DNA of 64,000 bases from Deltaproteobacteria bacterium (GCA_035063765.1 JAPSFT010000005.1:124001-188000); one strand, 5' to 3'. Numbered from the stretch's first letter, positions 52,320-60,733 are shown. The notes: a model not told the origin generated them from the letters alone. Made by a program: numbers and translations.

Positions 52320-53533
52320 GCCAGATGCGCAGTGCGTCTCCTTGCCGGCTCGTCGACGTCGGTGTCGTTTGCGCACTCGGAAGCGGCATCCGGCAGATCT
52401 GGCCTCGCCTCGCGGCGGGTGACGGTTCCGGCCTGGTCGAGCGCGATCTCGGGGCCGGACCACGGCTCTTCGGGGTCGTCTCCGCGCCGCTGCCTCCGAT
52501 CGAGGCCGGCCTCGGGGAGCTCGATTGCCGCAACAACCGGATCGCGCTGCTCGTCTTGCGCCAGATCGACGAGCAGATCGCGAGCGCTCGCCGGCGTTTC
52601 GGCGCCGATCGCCTCGCCGTGGTCGTCGGGACGAGCACCTCTGGCCTCTCCGACGCGGAGCAGGCCTTCGCGGCGAGGAGGGAATCAGGAGCCCTACCCG
52701 AGCACTTCGCACTCGGCCAGCTCGAGCAAGGGGGGCTCGCCGACTTCGTCGCGCGCACGACCGGAGCCCGTGGTCATGCCTACACCCTCTCGACGGCCTG
52801 CTCGTCGGGCGCGAAGGCCATGGCGGCCGCTCGGTCCCTGCTTGCCCTCGACGCCTGCGATGCCGTGATCACGGGTGGTGTCGACTCCCTCTGTCGCCTC
52901 ACGGCCCAGGGTTTCGCGGCCCTGCAGGCGATCGCGCGGGGCCGCAGCAACCCGATGAGCAGGAACCGGGACGGACTGAATCTCGGCGAGGGAGGAGCGC
53001 TATTCCTGATGACGCGCGACGCGGGCGGCATCCAGCTCCTCGGATCGGGAGAGTCGAGCGACGCTCATCACATGTCGGCCCCCGAGCCCGGCGGATCAGG
53101 GATGGCAGCGTGCATGCGCAGCGCCCTCGAGGACGCTGGACTCGCGCCGGAGCAGATCGGCTACCTCAACCTGCACGGCACCGGGACTCCCCACAACGAC
53201 GCCTCCGAGGCGAGGGCCGTCGCGGAGGTGCTCGGACTCGGCGTCCCGTGCAGCTCGACCAAGCCGCTGGTGGGCCATGCGCTCGGCGCCTCGGGCGCGC
53301 TCGAGGCGGCGTTCTGCTGGATGATGCTCGCCCATGGCGACGTGGCAGGCTCGCCGATCCCGCCGCATCGATGGGACGGGGCGGCCGACCTGGAGCTGCC
53401 GCAGATCGCCCTCGCGCGCGAGCACGACCGGGTGGCCGGGCCCGCGGTCGTCATGTCCAACTCGTTCGGCTTCGGCGGCTCGAACAGCAGCCTCGTGCTC
53501 GGCGGAGACGAGACAGCGTGCGAGCGGCCCTGA
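52316..53533 (+). CDS. apeO: Aryl polyene ketosynthase (ApeO-type)
   Basis: The KAS has 405 residues with an intact triad: C162 in S-T-A-C-S-S-G, H in N-L-H-G-T-G-T and H in K-P-L-V-G-H-A-L-G-A. N-S-F-G-F-G-G-S-N-S-S is the C-terminal loop. It overlaps the ligase by 4 bp and the chain-length-factor-like gene by 16 bp, like the ApeO-ApeC heterodimer. It performs the main chain extensions. Confidence 0.87.
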   Translation: MSQMRSASPCRLVDVGVVCALGSGIRQIWPRLAAGDGSGLVERDLGAGPRLFGVVSAPLPPIEAGLGELDCRNNRIALLVLRQIDEQIASARRRFGADRLAVVVGTSTSGLSDAEQAFAARRESGALPEHFALGQLEQGGLADFVARTTGARGHAYTLSTACSSGAKAMAAARSLLALDACDAVITGGVDSLCRLTAQGFAALQAIARGRSNPMSRNRDGLNLGEGGALFLMTRDAGGIQLLGSGESSDAHHMSAPEPGGSGMAACMRSALEDAGLAPEQIGYLNLHGTGTPHNDASEARAVAEVLGLGVPCSSTKPLVGHALGASGALEAAFCWMMLAHGDVAGSPIPPHRWDGAADLELPQIALAREHDRVAGPAVVMSNSFGFGGSNSSLVLGGDETACERP

Positions 53534-54246
53534 ACCGCTGGTGCGCATGGGCGCCGGGGATCGAGGCGGAAGCCGACTGGCTTCGCTGGGCGGCGGCGCC
53601 GGCGGAACTGACCGGGCGGGGCACTCCCGACCTGTCGTTCGTCCCTGCGCTCCAGCGGCGTCGCCTCGACCCCCTGGCTCGCTCGATGCTGCACGTTGCC
53701 GCGCGGTGTGCCGGTGACGCCCTGGCGTCACTCCCGAGCGTCTTCGCGTCCCGCCATGGCCCGATCGACACCACCGTGGCCCTGCTCGTCGATCTAGCCG
53801 TGGGCACAGCCCTCTCTCCGACCCGGTTCAGCCACTCGGTTCACAACACGCAACACGGTCTCTTCTCGATCTGGGCTCGCAACACCGAGCCGGCATGCAC
53901 CGTCTCGGCACGCTCCGAGACCTTCGTCAGCGGGTTCGTGGAGGCCCTCGCACTGGCGCATCGGGCACGAGCGGACCGGGTCCTGCTGGTCGTCGGGGAC
54001 ATCGCGCTGCCGGAGCCCTTCGACGGTTGGCAGGAGGAGCCCCACGGGGGATACGCCCTCGCATTGCTCCTGGAGCCCGATGGCGCAGGACCGGCTGTCT
54101 CGCTGTCGGCAACGGAGGCACCCTCTCGACCGTGCGGATGGCCCCCAGCGCTCGAGTTCCTGCGCTGGTGGATCCGCGAGGAGCCGTCGCTCCGTATCGC
54201 CGGGACTCGCCGATCGTGGGAGTGGACGCGTGAAGACGCAGGCTGA
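53518..54246 (+). CDS. apeC: Ketosynthase-like chain-length factor (ApeC-like)
   Basis: The protein has 242 residues from a GTG. It corresponds to an N-terminal ketosynthase-like half only (Ketoacyl-synt_2 type): S-V-H-N-T-Q-H-G-L-F-S-I and a short C-terminus, with no cysteine/histidine/histidine triad. That is the expected state of ApeC, which pairs with the active ketosynthase encoded just upstream and sets chain length. It overlaps the upstream gene by 16 bp and the methyltransferase by 17 bp. Confidence 0.85.
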   Translation: MRAALNRWCAWAPGIEAEADWLRWAAAPAELTGRGTPDLSFVPALQRRRLDPLARSMLHVAARCAGDALASLPSVFASRHGPIDTTVALLVDLAVGTALSPTRFSHSVHNTQHGLFSIWARNTEPACTVSARSETFVSGFVEALALAHRARADRVLLVVGDIALPEPFDGWQEEPHGGYALALLLEPDGAGPAVSLSATEAPSRPCGWPPALEFLRWWIREEPSLRIAGTRRSWEWTREDAG

Positions 54247-54958
54247 GTTCCGACGTCGACGGATGCGGGGGTGGACCCCCGACACGAGGTTCGGCGAGTG
54301 GTTCCAACGCACGGACGTCTGGCGGCGATATGTCCTGGCCGTCGCGCTCGACGAGCTGCAGGCCATGCAGGGATCGGCGCCGCGCTTCGGGCGGCTCCTC
54401 GACGCCGGCTGTGGCGCAGGCCTGGGATTCGCAGAGATCACGCAGCGCTTCGAGCCCGACGAGATCGTGGGAGTCGATGTGGATCCACAGCAGGTCAGGC
54501 GCGCGATGGTGACGGCGCGCGAGAGCGCGATTCCCGTCCGTCTCGTACGCGCGGAGCTCTCCCGGATGCCCGTGCAGAGTCGATGCTTCGACGTGGTTCT
54601 CTGTCACCAGACGCTCCATCACGTCACGAATGCTTCTGGTGTACTTGCCGAGTTCTTCCGTCTGCTGCGGCCGGGCGGCCTGCTGCTCCTGGCGGAATCC
54701 TGCCGGCCCTTCCTGGAATCGATTCCGGTCCGGGTTCTGTTCCGACATCCCGCACAGGGCCTCCGGAAGGCCGGCGCCCATCTCGATCTCCTGCGATCCA
54801 CGGGCTTCGAAGTGCTGCGAACGGCCACTCCGCGTCCCTTCTGGTCGGAGCCGGTGGTCAGCCTGCGGACCACGCTGGGTTTCTCAAGGAAGGCACTCCG
54901 GGAGCCGAAGGAGTTGCTCGTGGTCGCCCGCCGCCCGTTCGTGTCGCCGAACGAATAG
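54230..54958 (+). CDS. SAM-dependent methyltransferase (ApeB-like)
   Basis: The protein has 242 residues from the GTG at 54230. The class I SAM-binding motif is L-L-D-A-G-C-G-A-G-L-G-F (about residues 53-64), then V-G-V-D-V-D-P-Q-Q and V-V-L-C-H-Q-T-L-H-H-V. Its place after ketosynthase and chain-length factor matches the head-group methyltransferase of aryl polyene clusters, which C- or O-methylates the aromatic ring. Target position is unknown. Confidence 0.87.
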   Translation: MKTQAEFRRRRMRGWTPDTRFGEWFQRTDVWRRYVLAVALDELQAMQGSAPRFGRLLDAGCGAGLGFAEITQRFEPDEIVGVDVDPQQVRRAMVTARESAIPVRLVRAELSRMPVQSRCFDVVLCHQTLHHVTNASGVLAEFFRLLRPGGLLLLAESCRPFLESIPVRVLFRHPAQGLRKAGAHLDLLRSTGFEVLRTATPRPFWSEPVVSLRTTLGFSRKALREPKELLVVARRPFVSPNE

Positions 54959-55008
54959 GCTTGGAGCCCCTAGGCCTCGGGCGTATCATCCGGCGCTGGA
55001 GTGAGCCC

Positions 55009-55887
55009 ATGAGCATCTCGGCCGGACATCGTTCCCAGTGGGTGCTGCGGGTGCCGTGCTCGTCGACCCTCGTCGTCCTGCTGATCACGCTCGGCTGCGC
55101 ATCCTCTCCGAACACGCCCACACCAGACACGCTCGAGTCCCTGAACCGTCCCGTGTTCGGGGCGAACCAGACGTTCGACAAGTACGCCTTCCGCCCGGTC
55201 GCGCGGGGATGGAAGGCCGTGACCCCGAAGGTCATGAGGCGTTCGATCTCGAACTCCTATCGGAATCTCACCTTTCCGAAGCGGTTCGTGAGCAACATGG
55301 GGCAGGGAGAGGTCCGGAATGCGCATGTCGAGCTTGCTCGCTTCCTCGTCAACTCGACGCTCGGCATCGGCGGGCTCTTCGATCCCGCCACTCGACTGGG
55401 TCTGGGCAAGTACGACGAGGACATCGGGACGATGCTGGCGAGATGGGGCGTGCCCTCCGGGCCCTACCTGGTCATCCCGGTCCTGGGCCCATCGACACCT
55501 CGCGACTCCTTCGGCGACGTCGTGGCGCTGGCCTTGAATCCACTCCTGTGGGCCGGGGTCAGCATTCCCCCACTCGGCCTGCTCTTCGCGATCAATGGGC
55601 GTGCCGAGATGGACGACCAGATCGAGGCGTCCCGGCGCGTCGCCCTCGATTACTACGTCTTCGTTCGCGACGCGTTCATCCAGAGCCGCACGCGGACCGA
55701 GTACGTGACGCGGGAAGAGAGTCCGCCAGGCGACCTCTACGACCTCTACGACCTCCCGGAGGCGCCGCCCCTAGTCCTTCCCCAGGTGGCATGCGATGGC
55801 AAGGAGTCGCAGGGTGAGTCCCAGGCGGGATGCGACGGGGAGCAGCAGCAGCCCGAGCCCGCGGCGTCGGCCGCCGGCGGCGCGTAG
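55009..55887 (+). CDS. mlaA: MlaA/VacJ-family outer-membrane lipoprotein
   Basis: The protein has 292 residues. The lipobox is L-I-T-L-G-C. Family motifs N-R-P-V-F-G-A-N, F-V-N-S-T-L-G-I-G-G-L-F-D-P-A, D-I-G-T-M-L-A-R-W-G-V and G-P-Y-L-V-I-P-V-L-G-P-S-T-P-R-D are all clear. MlaA pulls phospholipid from the outer leaflet of the outer membrane. The C-terminal ~40 residues are Gln/Ser/Pro-rich with a repeated C-D-G-(K/E) motif. A dedicated mlaA inside a polyene cluster is unusual and suggests lipid-linked pigment transport. No mlaBCDEF genes are nearby. Confidence 0.88.
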   Translation: MSISAGHRSQWVLRVPCSSTLVVLLITLGCASSPNTPTPDTLESLNRPVFGANQTFDKYAFRPVARGWKAVTPKVMRRSISNSYRNLTFPKRFVSNMGQGEVRNAHVELARFLVNSTLGIGGLFDPATRLGLGKYDEDIGTMLARWGVPSGPYLVIPVLGPSTPRDSFGDVVALALNPLLWAGVSIPPLGLLFAINGRAEMDDQIEASRRVALDYYVFVRDAFIQSRTRTEYVTREESPPGDLYDLYDLPEAPPLVLPQVACDGKESQGESQAGCDGEQQQPEPAASAAGGA

Positions 55888-55960
55888 CAGCCAACCACCA
55901 CTCCACGGCCTTGATTCCCTCACCCGTTCCGGTGTAAATGGGCACCTGGACGAGGTGACG

Positions 55961-56443
55961 ATGAGCGCTGGTTCGATCACAGGGCTGTCGCGCCTGGTGG
56001 CGGCCTCAGCCGCACTCTGCGCGATCGCCGGATGCGTCAACACGAACCTGAGTGGCTCTCTGCTGCCCGGCGTCGAGCTCCACGACGAGATGACCTACTA
56101 CGTCGAGAAGTTCGACCCTGACGGACGGGGGCTCCAGGACGTCATCCGGGACGAACTCGTGGCGCTCGGGCACCCCGCGACGTCTGGCGCAGCGGGATCT
56201 GCGCCGGAAGGAACCGATGTCATCGTCACCTACGAGGATCGCTGGATGTGGGACATCACCATGTACCTGATCCAGCTCGACATCCAGTTCCAGGATCCCT
56301 CGACTGGACGGGTCCTTGCGACCGGCCAGTCGTACCGGACGTCGCTCGCCCGCAAGAGCCCCGCCGAGATGGCGCGCGAAGTCCTGCGCAAGATCTTCGG
56401 GATGCCCGCGGAGAAGCCGCCGCGAAGGAAGAGGAGCCGATGA
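55961..56443 (+). CDS. Lipoprotein, DUF4136-like
   Basis: The protein has 160 residues; ATG at 55961. Signal and lipobox A-I-A-G-C at about residue 25. A D-V-I-V-T-Y-E-D-R-W-M-W-D-I-T segment and an I-Q-F-Q-D-P-S-T-G strand pattern recall small outer-membrane lipoproteins of the DUF4136 type. Basic R-R-K-R-S-R C-terminus. It overlaps the next gene by 4 bp (ATGA), so the two act together. Function unknown. Confidence 0.72.
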   Translation: MSAGSITGLSRLVAASAALCAIAGCVNTNLSGSLLPGVELHDEMTYYVEKFDPDGRGLQDVIRDELVALGHPATSGAAGSAPEGTDVIVTYEDRWMWDITMYLIQLDIQFQDPSTGRVLATGQSYRTSLARKSPAEMAREVLRKIFGMPAEKPPRRKRSR

Positions 56444-56961
56444 GGCCCGGCGCGGCCACGTCGGCAGGCCTTCTCGCTTCGACCTTCCTGGTCCTCGCCG
56501 GTTGCGCGCAGGCCCCGAAGGGGAAGAGCATCGCTCCCGCAACGCTGGCGGTCGATCACACGCACGAGGCACCCGTGGAGGTCCACGTGCGCGGCGGCGG
56601 AGACGGGTACCGTCTCTCGAACGAAGCCCTGCACGAGGCGATCGTGCTGGCGATCGAGCGGTCGCAGGTGTTCGGGAAGGTGCTGGACGACGGCGCGCCG
56701 TACCGGCTCGACGTGGTCATCGGCGGTGTTCACCAGCCCCCCATCGGGTGGAACTTCACCGTCGAGGTGAAGACGGTCTGGAACCTCTCCACCGCCGACA
56801 CCAACGAGACGATCTGGCAGGAGACGATCACGGGCACGGACCAGGCGACCCCCGGGGACGCAGTCGTGGCCGTCAACCGGCTGCGGATCGCGACCGAGCG
56901 TGCGGCCCGGGCGTGCGTCGAGGAAGGCATCCGCAGGCTCTCGGCCCTCGACCTCCAATAG
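56440..56961 (+). CDS. Lipoprotein of unknown function
   Basis: The protein has 173 residues; ATG behind GAGGAG and overlapping the previous stop. Lipobox V-L-A-G-C at about residue 22. The rest is alpha/beta: L-H-E-A-I-V-L-A-I-E-R-S and Y-R-L-D-V-V-I-G-G. The layout resembles the YajG/LptE-like small lipoproteins with one sheet and two helices, but I cannot place it firmly. It may form a complex with the preceding lipoprotein. Confidence 0.72.
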   Translation: MRPGAATSAGLLASTFLVLAGCAQAPKGKSIAPATLAVDHTHEAPVEVHVRGGGDGYRLSNEALHEAIVLAIERSQVFGKVLDDGAPYRLDVVIGGVHQPPIGWNFTVEVKTVWNLSTADTNETIWQETITGTDQATPGDAVVAVNRLRIATERAARACVEEGIRRLSALDLQ

Positions 56962-57033
56962 GGCTCAAGGAGCCACCCGATCCGCCGATACGCCAGCGGG
57001 CCTTCCCTCTGGCGGGGCTCTGGGAGGATCGAG

Positions 57034-57396
57034 ATGCTTCGACGCTTGCTCTTCGGTGGGGTCTGTGCGCTGCTCGTCGCGGGCCCGGCGCAGGCCGAGA
57101 ACGAAAGACGGGGCGAGAAGATGCTCGACGTCGGCTCGCGCGTCGTCTTCGGGATCCCGCTCACGATCGCGGGTGGCGTGCTCATGATTCCGGCGGGCCT
57201 CGCGACGCTGGTCACCCGGCCGAGCGAGATCGACACGACCTTCGACTACCTGGTGATGGGCCCGGTCCGCTACACGTGGGTCGATCCGCTCGGCGAGCAC
57301 CCCGACCCGGCCGCCCAGCCGGCGACCTTCCGCCGCGACCGCTACGCCGCCGGGTCCCAGCCCGCGGTGCCGCAGGGAACGCCGTCGGGGGACTGA
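57034..57396 (+). CDS. Small exported protein with two membrane segments
   Basis: The protein has 120 residues; ATG behind GGGAGGA. Signal peptide ends P-A-Q-A-E. A hydrophobic stretch I-P-L-T-I-A-G-G-V-L-M-I-P-A-G-L forms one membrane or membrane-binding segment, and the C-terminal ~40 residues are polar and Pro-rich. It closes the polyene region 73 bp after the lipoprotein. I do not recognise the family. Confidence 0.7.
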   Translation: MLRRLLFGGVCALLVAGPAQAENERRGEKMLDVGSRVVFGIPLTIAGGVLMIPAGLATLVTRPSEIDTTFDYLVMGPVRYTWVDPLGEHPDPAAQPATFRRDRYAAGSQPAVPQGTPSGD

Positions 57397-57400
57397 GCGA

Positions 57401-57437
57401 GGGCGCGCCGCGCCGGCCGGGCCCCGGCGGCGCGGCT
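57401..57437. terminator. Possible terminator hairpin after the polyene cluster
   Basis: An imperfect but strong GC hairpin (GCCGCGCCGG and CCGGCGGCGCGGC with a three-base bulge) follows the last cluster gene. There is no T-run, so rho-independent action is uncertain. Confidence 0.35.
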
Positions 57438-57472
57438 CCTCCCCGGTCGCCCATCCGCATTCATTACAGTTT

Positions 57473-57502
57473 TTGACAGGATCCTGGTTCGACGTGTAAC
57501 AT
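57473..57502 (+). promoter_or_regulatory. Sigma-70-like promoter of the paaX-type gene
   Basis: TTGACA at 57473-57478, an 18-bp spacer and TAACAT at 57497-57502 form a consensus-like promoter in otherwise GC-rich DNA. The start codon ATG is at 57510, only 7 bp after the -10, so the transcript is probably leaderless. TTACA (57464-57468) and TGTAA (57495-57499) form a spaced dyad around it that could be an operator. Confidence 0.65.
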
Positions 57503-57509
57503 CCGGGCG

Positions 57510-58361
57510 ATGGCCGACGCGGTCTCTGCCCGCAGCCTGATCCTGGATCTGCTCTCCACCCTGCGCCGGGGCTCGATGCCCGTGCGTGCTCTGGTCGAGG
57601 CGGGGGCGCTCTTCGGGCTCGCCGAGGGCAGCGTGCGGGTCGCGCTCACGCGGCTCCTCGCCGAGGGTCTCGTCGAACGCGACGAGCGCGGCTCGTATCG
57701 GCTCGGCGCGGGCGCGCGTGCGGTCAGCGAGCGGGTGACGGGCTGGCGGCGGCTCGACGAGCGGCTGCGCGTCTGGAACGGGAGCTGGCTCGTCGTGCTC
57801 GCGGCGAAGGCCGCGCGGCCGGCGGGGCGGAGGGCGCGCGCGGCGCACGAGCGCGCGCTGCGCCTGCTCGGCTTCCGCGAGCTGGCTCCGGGCACGGCGC
57901 TGCGGCCGGACAACCTGGCGGGCGGGATCGACGCCGCGCGCGCGGAGCTCGTGCGCCTCGGGCTCGCCGCGGGCTCGCTCAGCGCCGAGCTGCGCGCGCT
58001 CGATCCCGTCACCGACGCGCGGGCGCGCGGGCTCTGGGACGGCGCGGCGCTGGTCGCCGGCTACCGGCGCGGCGTCCGCGAGCTCGACCGGAGCCGGCGG
58101 CGGCTCGCGCAGCGCTCCGAGAGCGCCGCGATGGTCGAGTCGTTCCGGCTGGGCGGCGCGATGCTGCGGCGCCTCGCGCTCGACCCGCTCCTGCCCGAGC
58201 CGATCGTGCCCGGCGCCGAGCGCGCGGCGCTCGTCGAGGCGATGCGCCGCTACGACGAGGCCGGCCGGGCCTGCTGGGCGCCGTTCCTGGAGCGCCACGG
58301 GGTGCGCCACCGGCGTGCACCCGCCGACACCCGCGCCCTCGCCCGGGGAGGACTCCCGTGA
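57510..58361 (+). CDS. PaaX-family transcriptional regulator
   Basis: The protein has 283 residues. The N-terminal winged helix (L-I-L-D-L-L, then V-R-V-A-L-T-R-L-L-A-E-G-L-V-E-R) and the PaaX central domain (W-R-R-L-D-E-R-L-R-V-W-N-G-S-W) are typical of PaaX, which represses phenylacetate genes in response to phenylacetyl-CoA. Here there are no paa genes, so the effector is probably another acyl-CoA. Its stop overlaps the desaturase start (GTGA), suggesting it controls lipid modification. Confidence 0.88.
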   Translation: MADAVSARSLILDLLSTLRRGSMPVRALVEAGALFGLAEGSVRVALTRLLAEGLVERDERGSYRLGAGARAVSERVTGWRRLDERLRVWNGSWLVVLAAKAARPAGRRARAAHERALRLLGFRELAPGTALRPDNLAGGIDAARAELVRLGLAAGSLSAELRALDPVTDARARGLWDGAALVAGYRRGVRELDRSRRRLAQRSESAAMVESFRLGGAMLRRLALDPLLPEPIVPGAERAALVEAMRRYDEAGRACWAPFLERHGVRHRRAPADTRALARGGLP

Positions 58362-59383
58362 CCGCTGCCGACCCGACCCTCGCGGCCGGTGCCCCGGACC
58401 TCGACGCCGGCCCGCGCACCAACGCCGCCTGGCACGAGCGCTTCACGCGCGCCGAGATCCAGGACCTGCTGCGCGTGTCGAGCGCGCGCGGCTGGCTCTC
58501 GATCGCGATCAACTGGGGGCTCGTCGCGGCCGCGTTCGCCCTGGTGGCCGCGTGGCCGAATCCGCTCACCGTCGTCGTGGCGCTCTTCGTGATCGGCGCG
58601 CGCCAGCTCGGCTGCGCGATCCTGATGCACGACGCCGCGCACCGCACGCTGCTCGCGGACCGGCGCTGGAACGACTGGGCCGGAAGCTGGCTGTGCGCCT
58701 ATCCGGTCTGGACGGACCTCTTCGCCTACCGGCCCTACCACCTCCAGCACCACGCGAAGAACTGGACGGCGGAGGATCCCGATCTCGGGCTCGTGACGCC
58801 CTTCCCGATCACCCGGGCGAGCCTGCGCCGCAAGCTCGTGCGCGACCTCACGGGCCGGACGGGCCGCAAGTTCGCGCACGCCGCGTGGGCGCGCGCGCGC
58901 GCGCGATGGCGCGCGGGCGACGCCGACGGCCGCCGCGCGCTGGTCGGCTTCCTCGTCACCAACGGCCTCCTGCTCGCGGTCCTGACCGCCTTCGGCAGGC
59001 CCTGGCTGTACCTGCTCTGGGCCGGCGCCTGGCTCACGACCCACACGCTGGTGACCCGGGTGCGCGCGATCGCCGAGCACGCGATGGTGCCGGACCCCGC
59101 CGATCCCCTGCGCAACACCCGCACCACGCTCGTGCGCGGGTGGGAGCGCCTGCTCGTGGCGCCGAACCACGTGAACTTCCACCTCGAGCACCACCTCCTG
59201 ATGACGGTCCCGCACTACCGGCTCCCGCGCATGCACCGGATGCTCGCCGAGCGCGGCCTGCTCGACGGGGCGCTGGTCACCAGGGGCTACCGCGCCGTGC
59301 TCGCGCGGGCCGCGTCGCGGCGCGAGCCGGTGCCGGCGCCCGCGGCTCCGGCCGGCGTGCCCCCGCGCGTCCCGCCGTTCTAG
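58358..59383 (+). CDS. Membrane fatty acid desaturase
   Basis: The protein has 341 residues with a GTG start in a 4-bp overlap. Three histidine boxes are visible: H-D-A-A-H (with a preceding helix), H-L-Q-H-H and H-L-E-H-H. Four hydrophobic segments flank them. Diiron desaturases of this type insert double bonds in acyl lipids using O2 and reduced ferredoxin. The chain position cannot be read from sequence. Coupling with the PaaX-type regulator indicates lipid-responsive control. Confidence 0.88.
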   Translation: MTAADPTLAAGAPDLDAGPRTNAAWHERFTRAEIQDLLRVSSARGWLSIAINWGLVAAAFALVAAWPNPLTVVVALFVIGARQLGCAILMHDAAHRTLLADRRWNDWAGSWLCAYPVWTDLFAYRPYHLQHHAKNWTAEDPDLGLVTPFPITRASLRRKLVRDLTGRTGRKFAHAAWARARARWRAGDADGRRALVGFLVTNGLLLAVLTAFGRPWLYLLWAGAWLTTHTLVTRVRAIAEHAMVPDPADPLRNTRTTLVRGWERLLVAPNHVNFHLEHHLLMTVPHYRLPRMHRMLAERGLLDGALVTRGYRAVLARAASRREPVPAPAAPAGVPPRVPPF

Positions 59384-59416
59384 GTATCCTCGCCAGCTCC
59401 GTCGAGGAGGACCGCC

Positions 59417-60241
59417 ATGCCCCCCGATCCCTTCCACAACCGGGTCGCTGTCGTGACGGGAGGGGCCGGCGGGATCGGCTTCGCGCTGGCCGAGGCCTTC
59501 GCGGCGCGCGGCGCCCGGATCGTGCTCGCCGACCTCGACGAGGCCGGGATGGCGGCGCGCGCGAAGGGACTCGCCGCGCGCGGCACCGAGGTGCTCTGCG
59601 TCCCGACCGACGTGACCCGGCGCGCGAGCGTGGTGGCGCTCGCCGACGCGGTCTGGGAGCGCTTCGGCGCGGCCCACCTGATCTGCAACAACGCCGGCAT
59701 CGCGCTCGCCGGCCCGCTGCTCCAGGCCACGCCCGACGACTGGCGCCTCACCATGGACGTCAACTTCTGGGGCGTCGTGCACGGCGTCGACGCCTTCGCG
59801 CCGCGCCTGGTCGCCCAGGGTCAGGGCGGCCACATCCTGAACACCGCCTCGATGGCGGGGCTCGTCGGGATGGGCTGGCTCGGGATCTACTGCGCGTCGA
59901 AGTTCGCGGTGGTCGGCCTCACCGAGTCGCTGCGCCGCGAGCTCGCCGCGCACGGGATCGGCGTCTCCGCCCTGTGTCCGATGATCGTCGCGACCGAGAT
60001 CGACCGGAACTCGGCGCGGCTGCGCGGGCGCGAGGCGCCGGACGCCCCCGCCGTCGACCAGCCGCCGGCCGGCGCGCTGAAGGGGGGCGTCATCGCGACG
60101 GAGGAGGTCGCGCGCCGGGTGGTGCGCGGGATCGAGCGCAACGAGCTCTACATCCTCACCCACCCCGAGCAGCGCGAGTTCCTGCGCCGGCGCGCCGAGC
60201 GCCTCGACGCGGTGTTCGCGCCGGAGCGCTGGGATCTCTAG
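59417..60241 (+). CDS. Short-chain dehydrogenase/reductase
   Basis: The classical SDR has 274 residues: T-G-G-A-G-G-I-G cofactor loop, N-N-A-G-I, catalytic serine in N-T-A-S-M-A and Y-C-A-S-K. A late R-R-V-V-R-G-I-E-R-N segment is common in SDRs acting on lipid or steroid substrates. It lies 33 bp after the desaturase and is probably co-transcribed. Substrate unknown. Confidence 0.88.
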   Translation: MPPDPFHNRVAVVTGGAGGIGFALAEAFAARGARIVLADLDEAGMAARAKGLAARGTEVLCVPTDVTRRASVVALADAVWERFGAAHLICNNAGIALAGPLLQATPDDWRLTMDVNFWGVVHGVDAFAPRLVAQGQGGHILNTASMAGLVGMGWLGIYCASKFAVVGLTESLRRELAAHGIGVSALCPMIVATEIDRNSARLRGREAPDAPAVDQPPAGALKGGVIATEEVARRVVRGIERNELYILTHPEQREFLRRRAERLDAVFAPERWDL

Positions 60242-60244
60242 CTC

Positions 60245-60292
60245 AGAGCCTGTGAAGGAATCGGCGACCGAGCCGATTCCTTCACAGGCTCT
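60245..60292. repeat. Perfect 21-bp inverted repeat between convergent genes
   Basis: The arms are 60245-60265 (starting AGAGCCTG) and 60272-60292, exactly complementary over 21 bp, with a 6-nt loop. It sits exactly between the SDR and the convergent LAB_N gene, whose stop codon touches the right arm. It lacks a T-run. It is a probable bidirectional terminator or a short palindromic mobile repeat. Confidence 0.6.
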
Positions 60293-60582
60293 CAGGGCCC
60301 GGACGGGCTCTCGCGCATCCCGTTGCGCCGCAGGAGCACGAGGTTCCGCACGTAGACGATGCAGTTCGGCAGGAAGGCCAGCGTGAAGACCGGGTCGCGG
60401 CGGTGGATCGCGTAGGCGAGCAGGACCAGCGAGCCGGCGATGCTCAGGTACCAGAAGACGACCGGCACGTAGCTGCGACCGGCGCGCTCCGACGCGATCC
60501 ACTGCACGAGGAAGCGCGAGAAGAAGGCGGCGTTGCCGGTGAGCCCGATGGCCAGCCACAGGGGCGAGTCGTTCCAGTCCAT
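60292..60582 (-). CDS. LAB_N-domain membrane protein (lipid-A-disaccharide synthase N-terminal-like)
   Basis: The protein has 96 residues and three predicted helices. The pattern F-F-S-R-F-L-V-Q-W-I-A-S-E-R-A-G-R-S and P-V-V-F-W-Y-L-S-I-A-G-S is that of the LAB_N domain (PF07578) found as small membrane proteins and fused to LpxB and glycosyltransferases. Function is unknown but linked to lipid A or polyisoprenoid sugar modification. The gene is alone on its strand. Confidence 0.9.
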   Translation of the reverse strand: MDWNDSPLWLAIGLTGNAAFFSRFLVQWIASERAGRSYVPVVFWYLSIAGSLVLLAYAIHRRDPVFTLAFLPNCIVYVRNLVLLRRNGMRESPSGP

Positions 60583-60733
60583 GGCGGCGCAGCGTAGCCC
60601 CGGCCGGCCGCCGGGGACGGCGCGCGCCGAGCCTCCCCGAGCCGGGCGCGGGGGCCTTCCCCTCGCACGAACTTACCCCGCGGACGGTCCCTTCTGATAT
60701 CGTGCCGGGTTCCCCCGGCGCCTGGAGGTCTGG

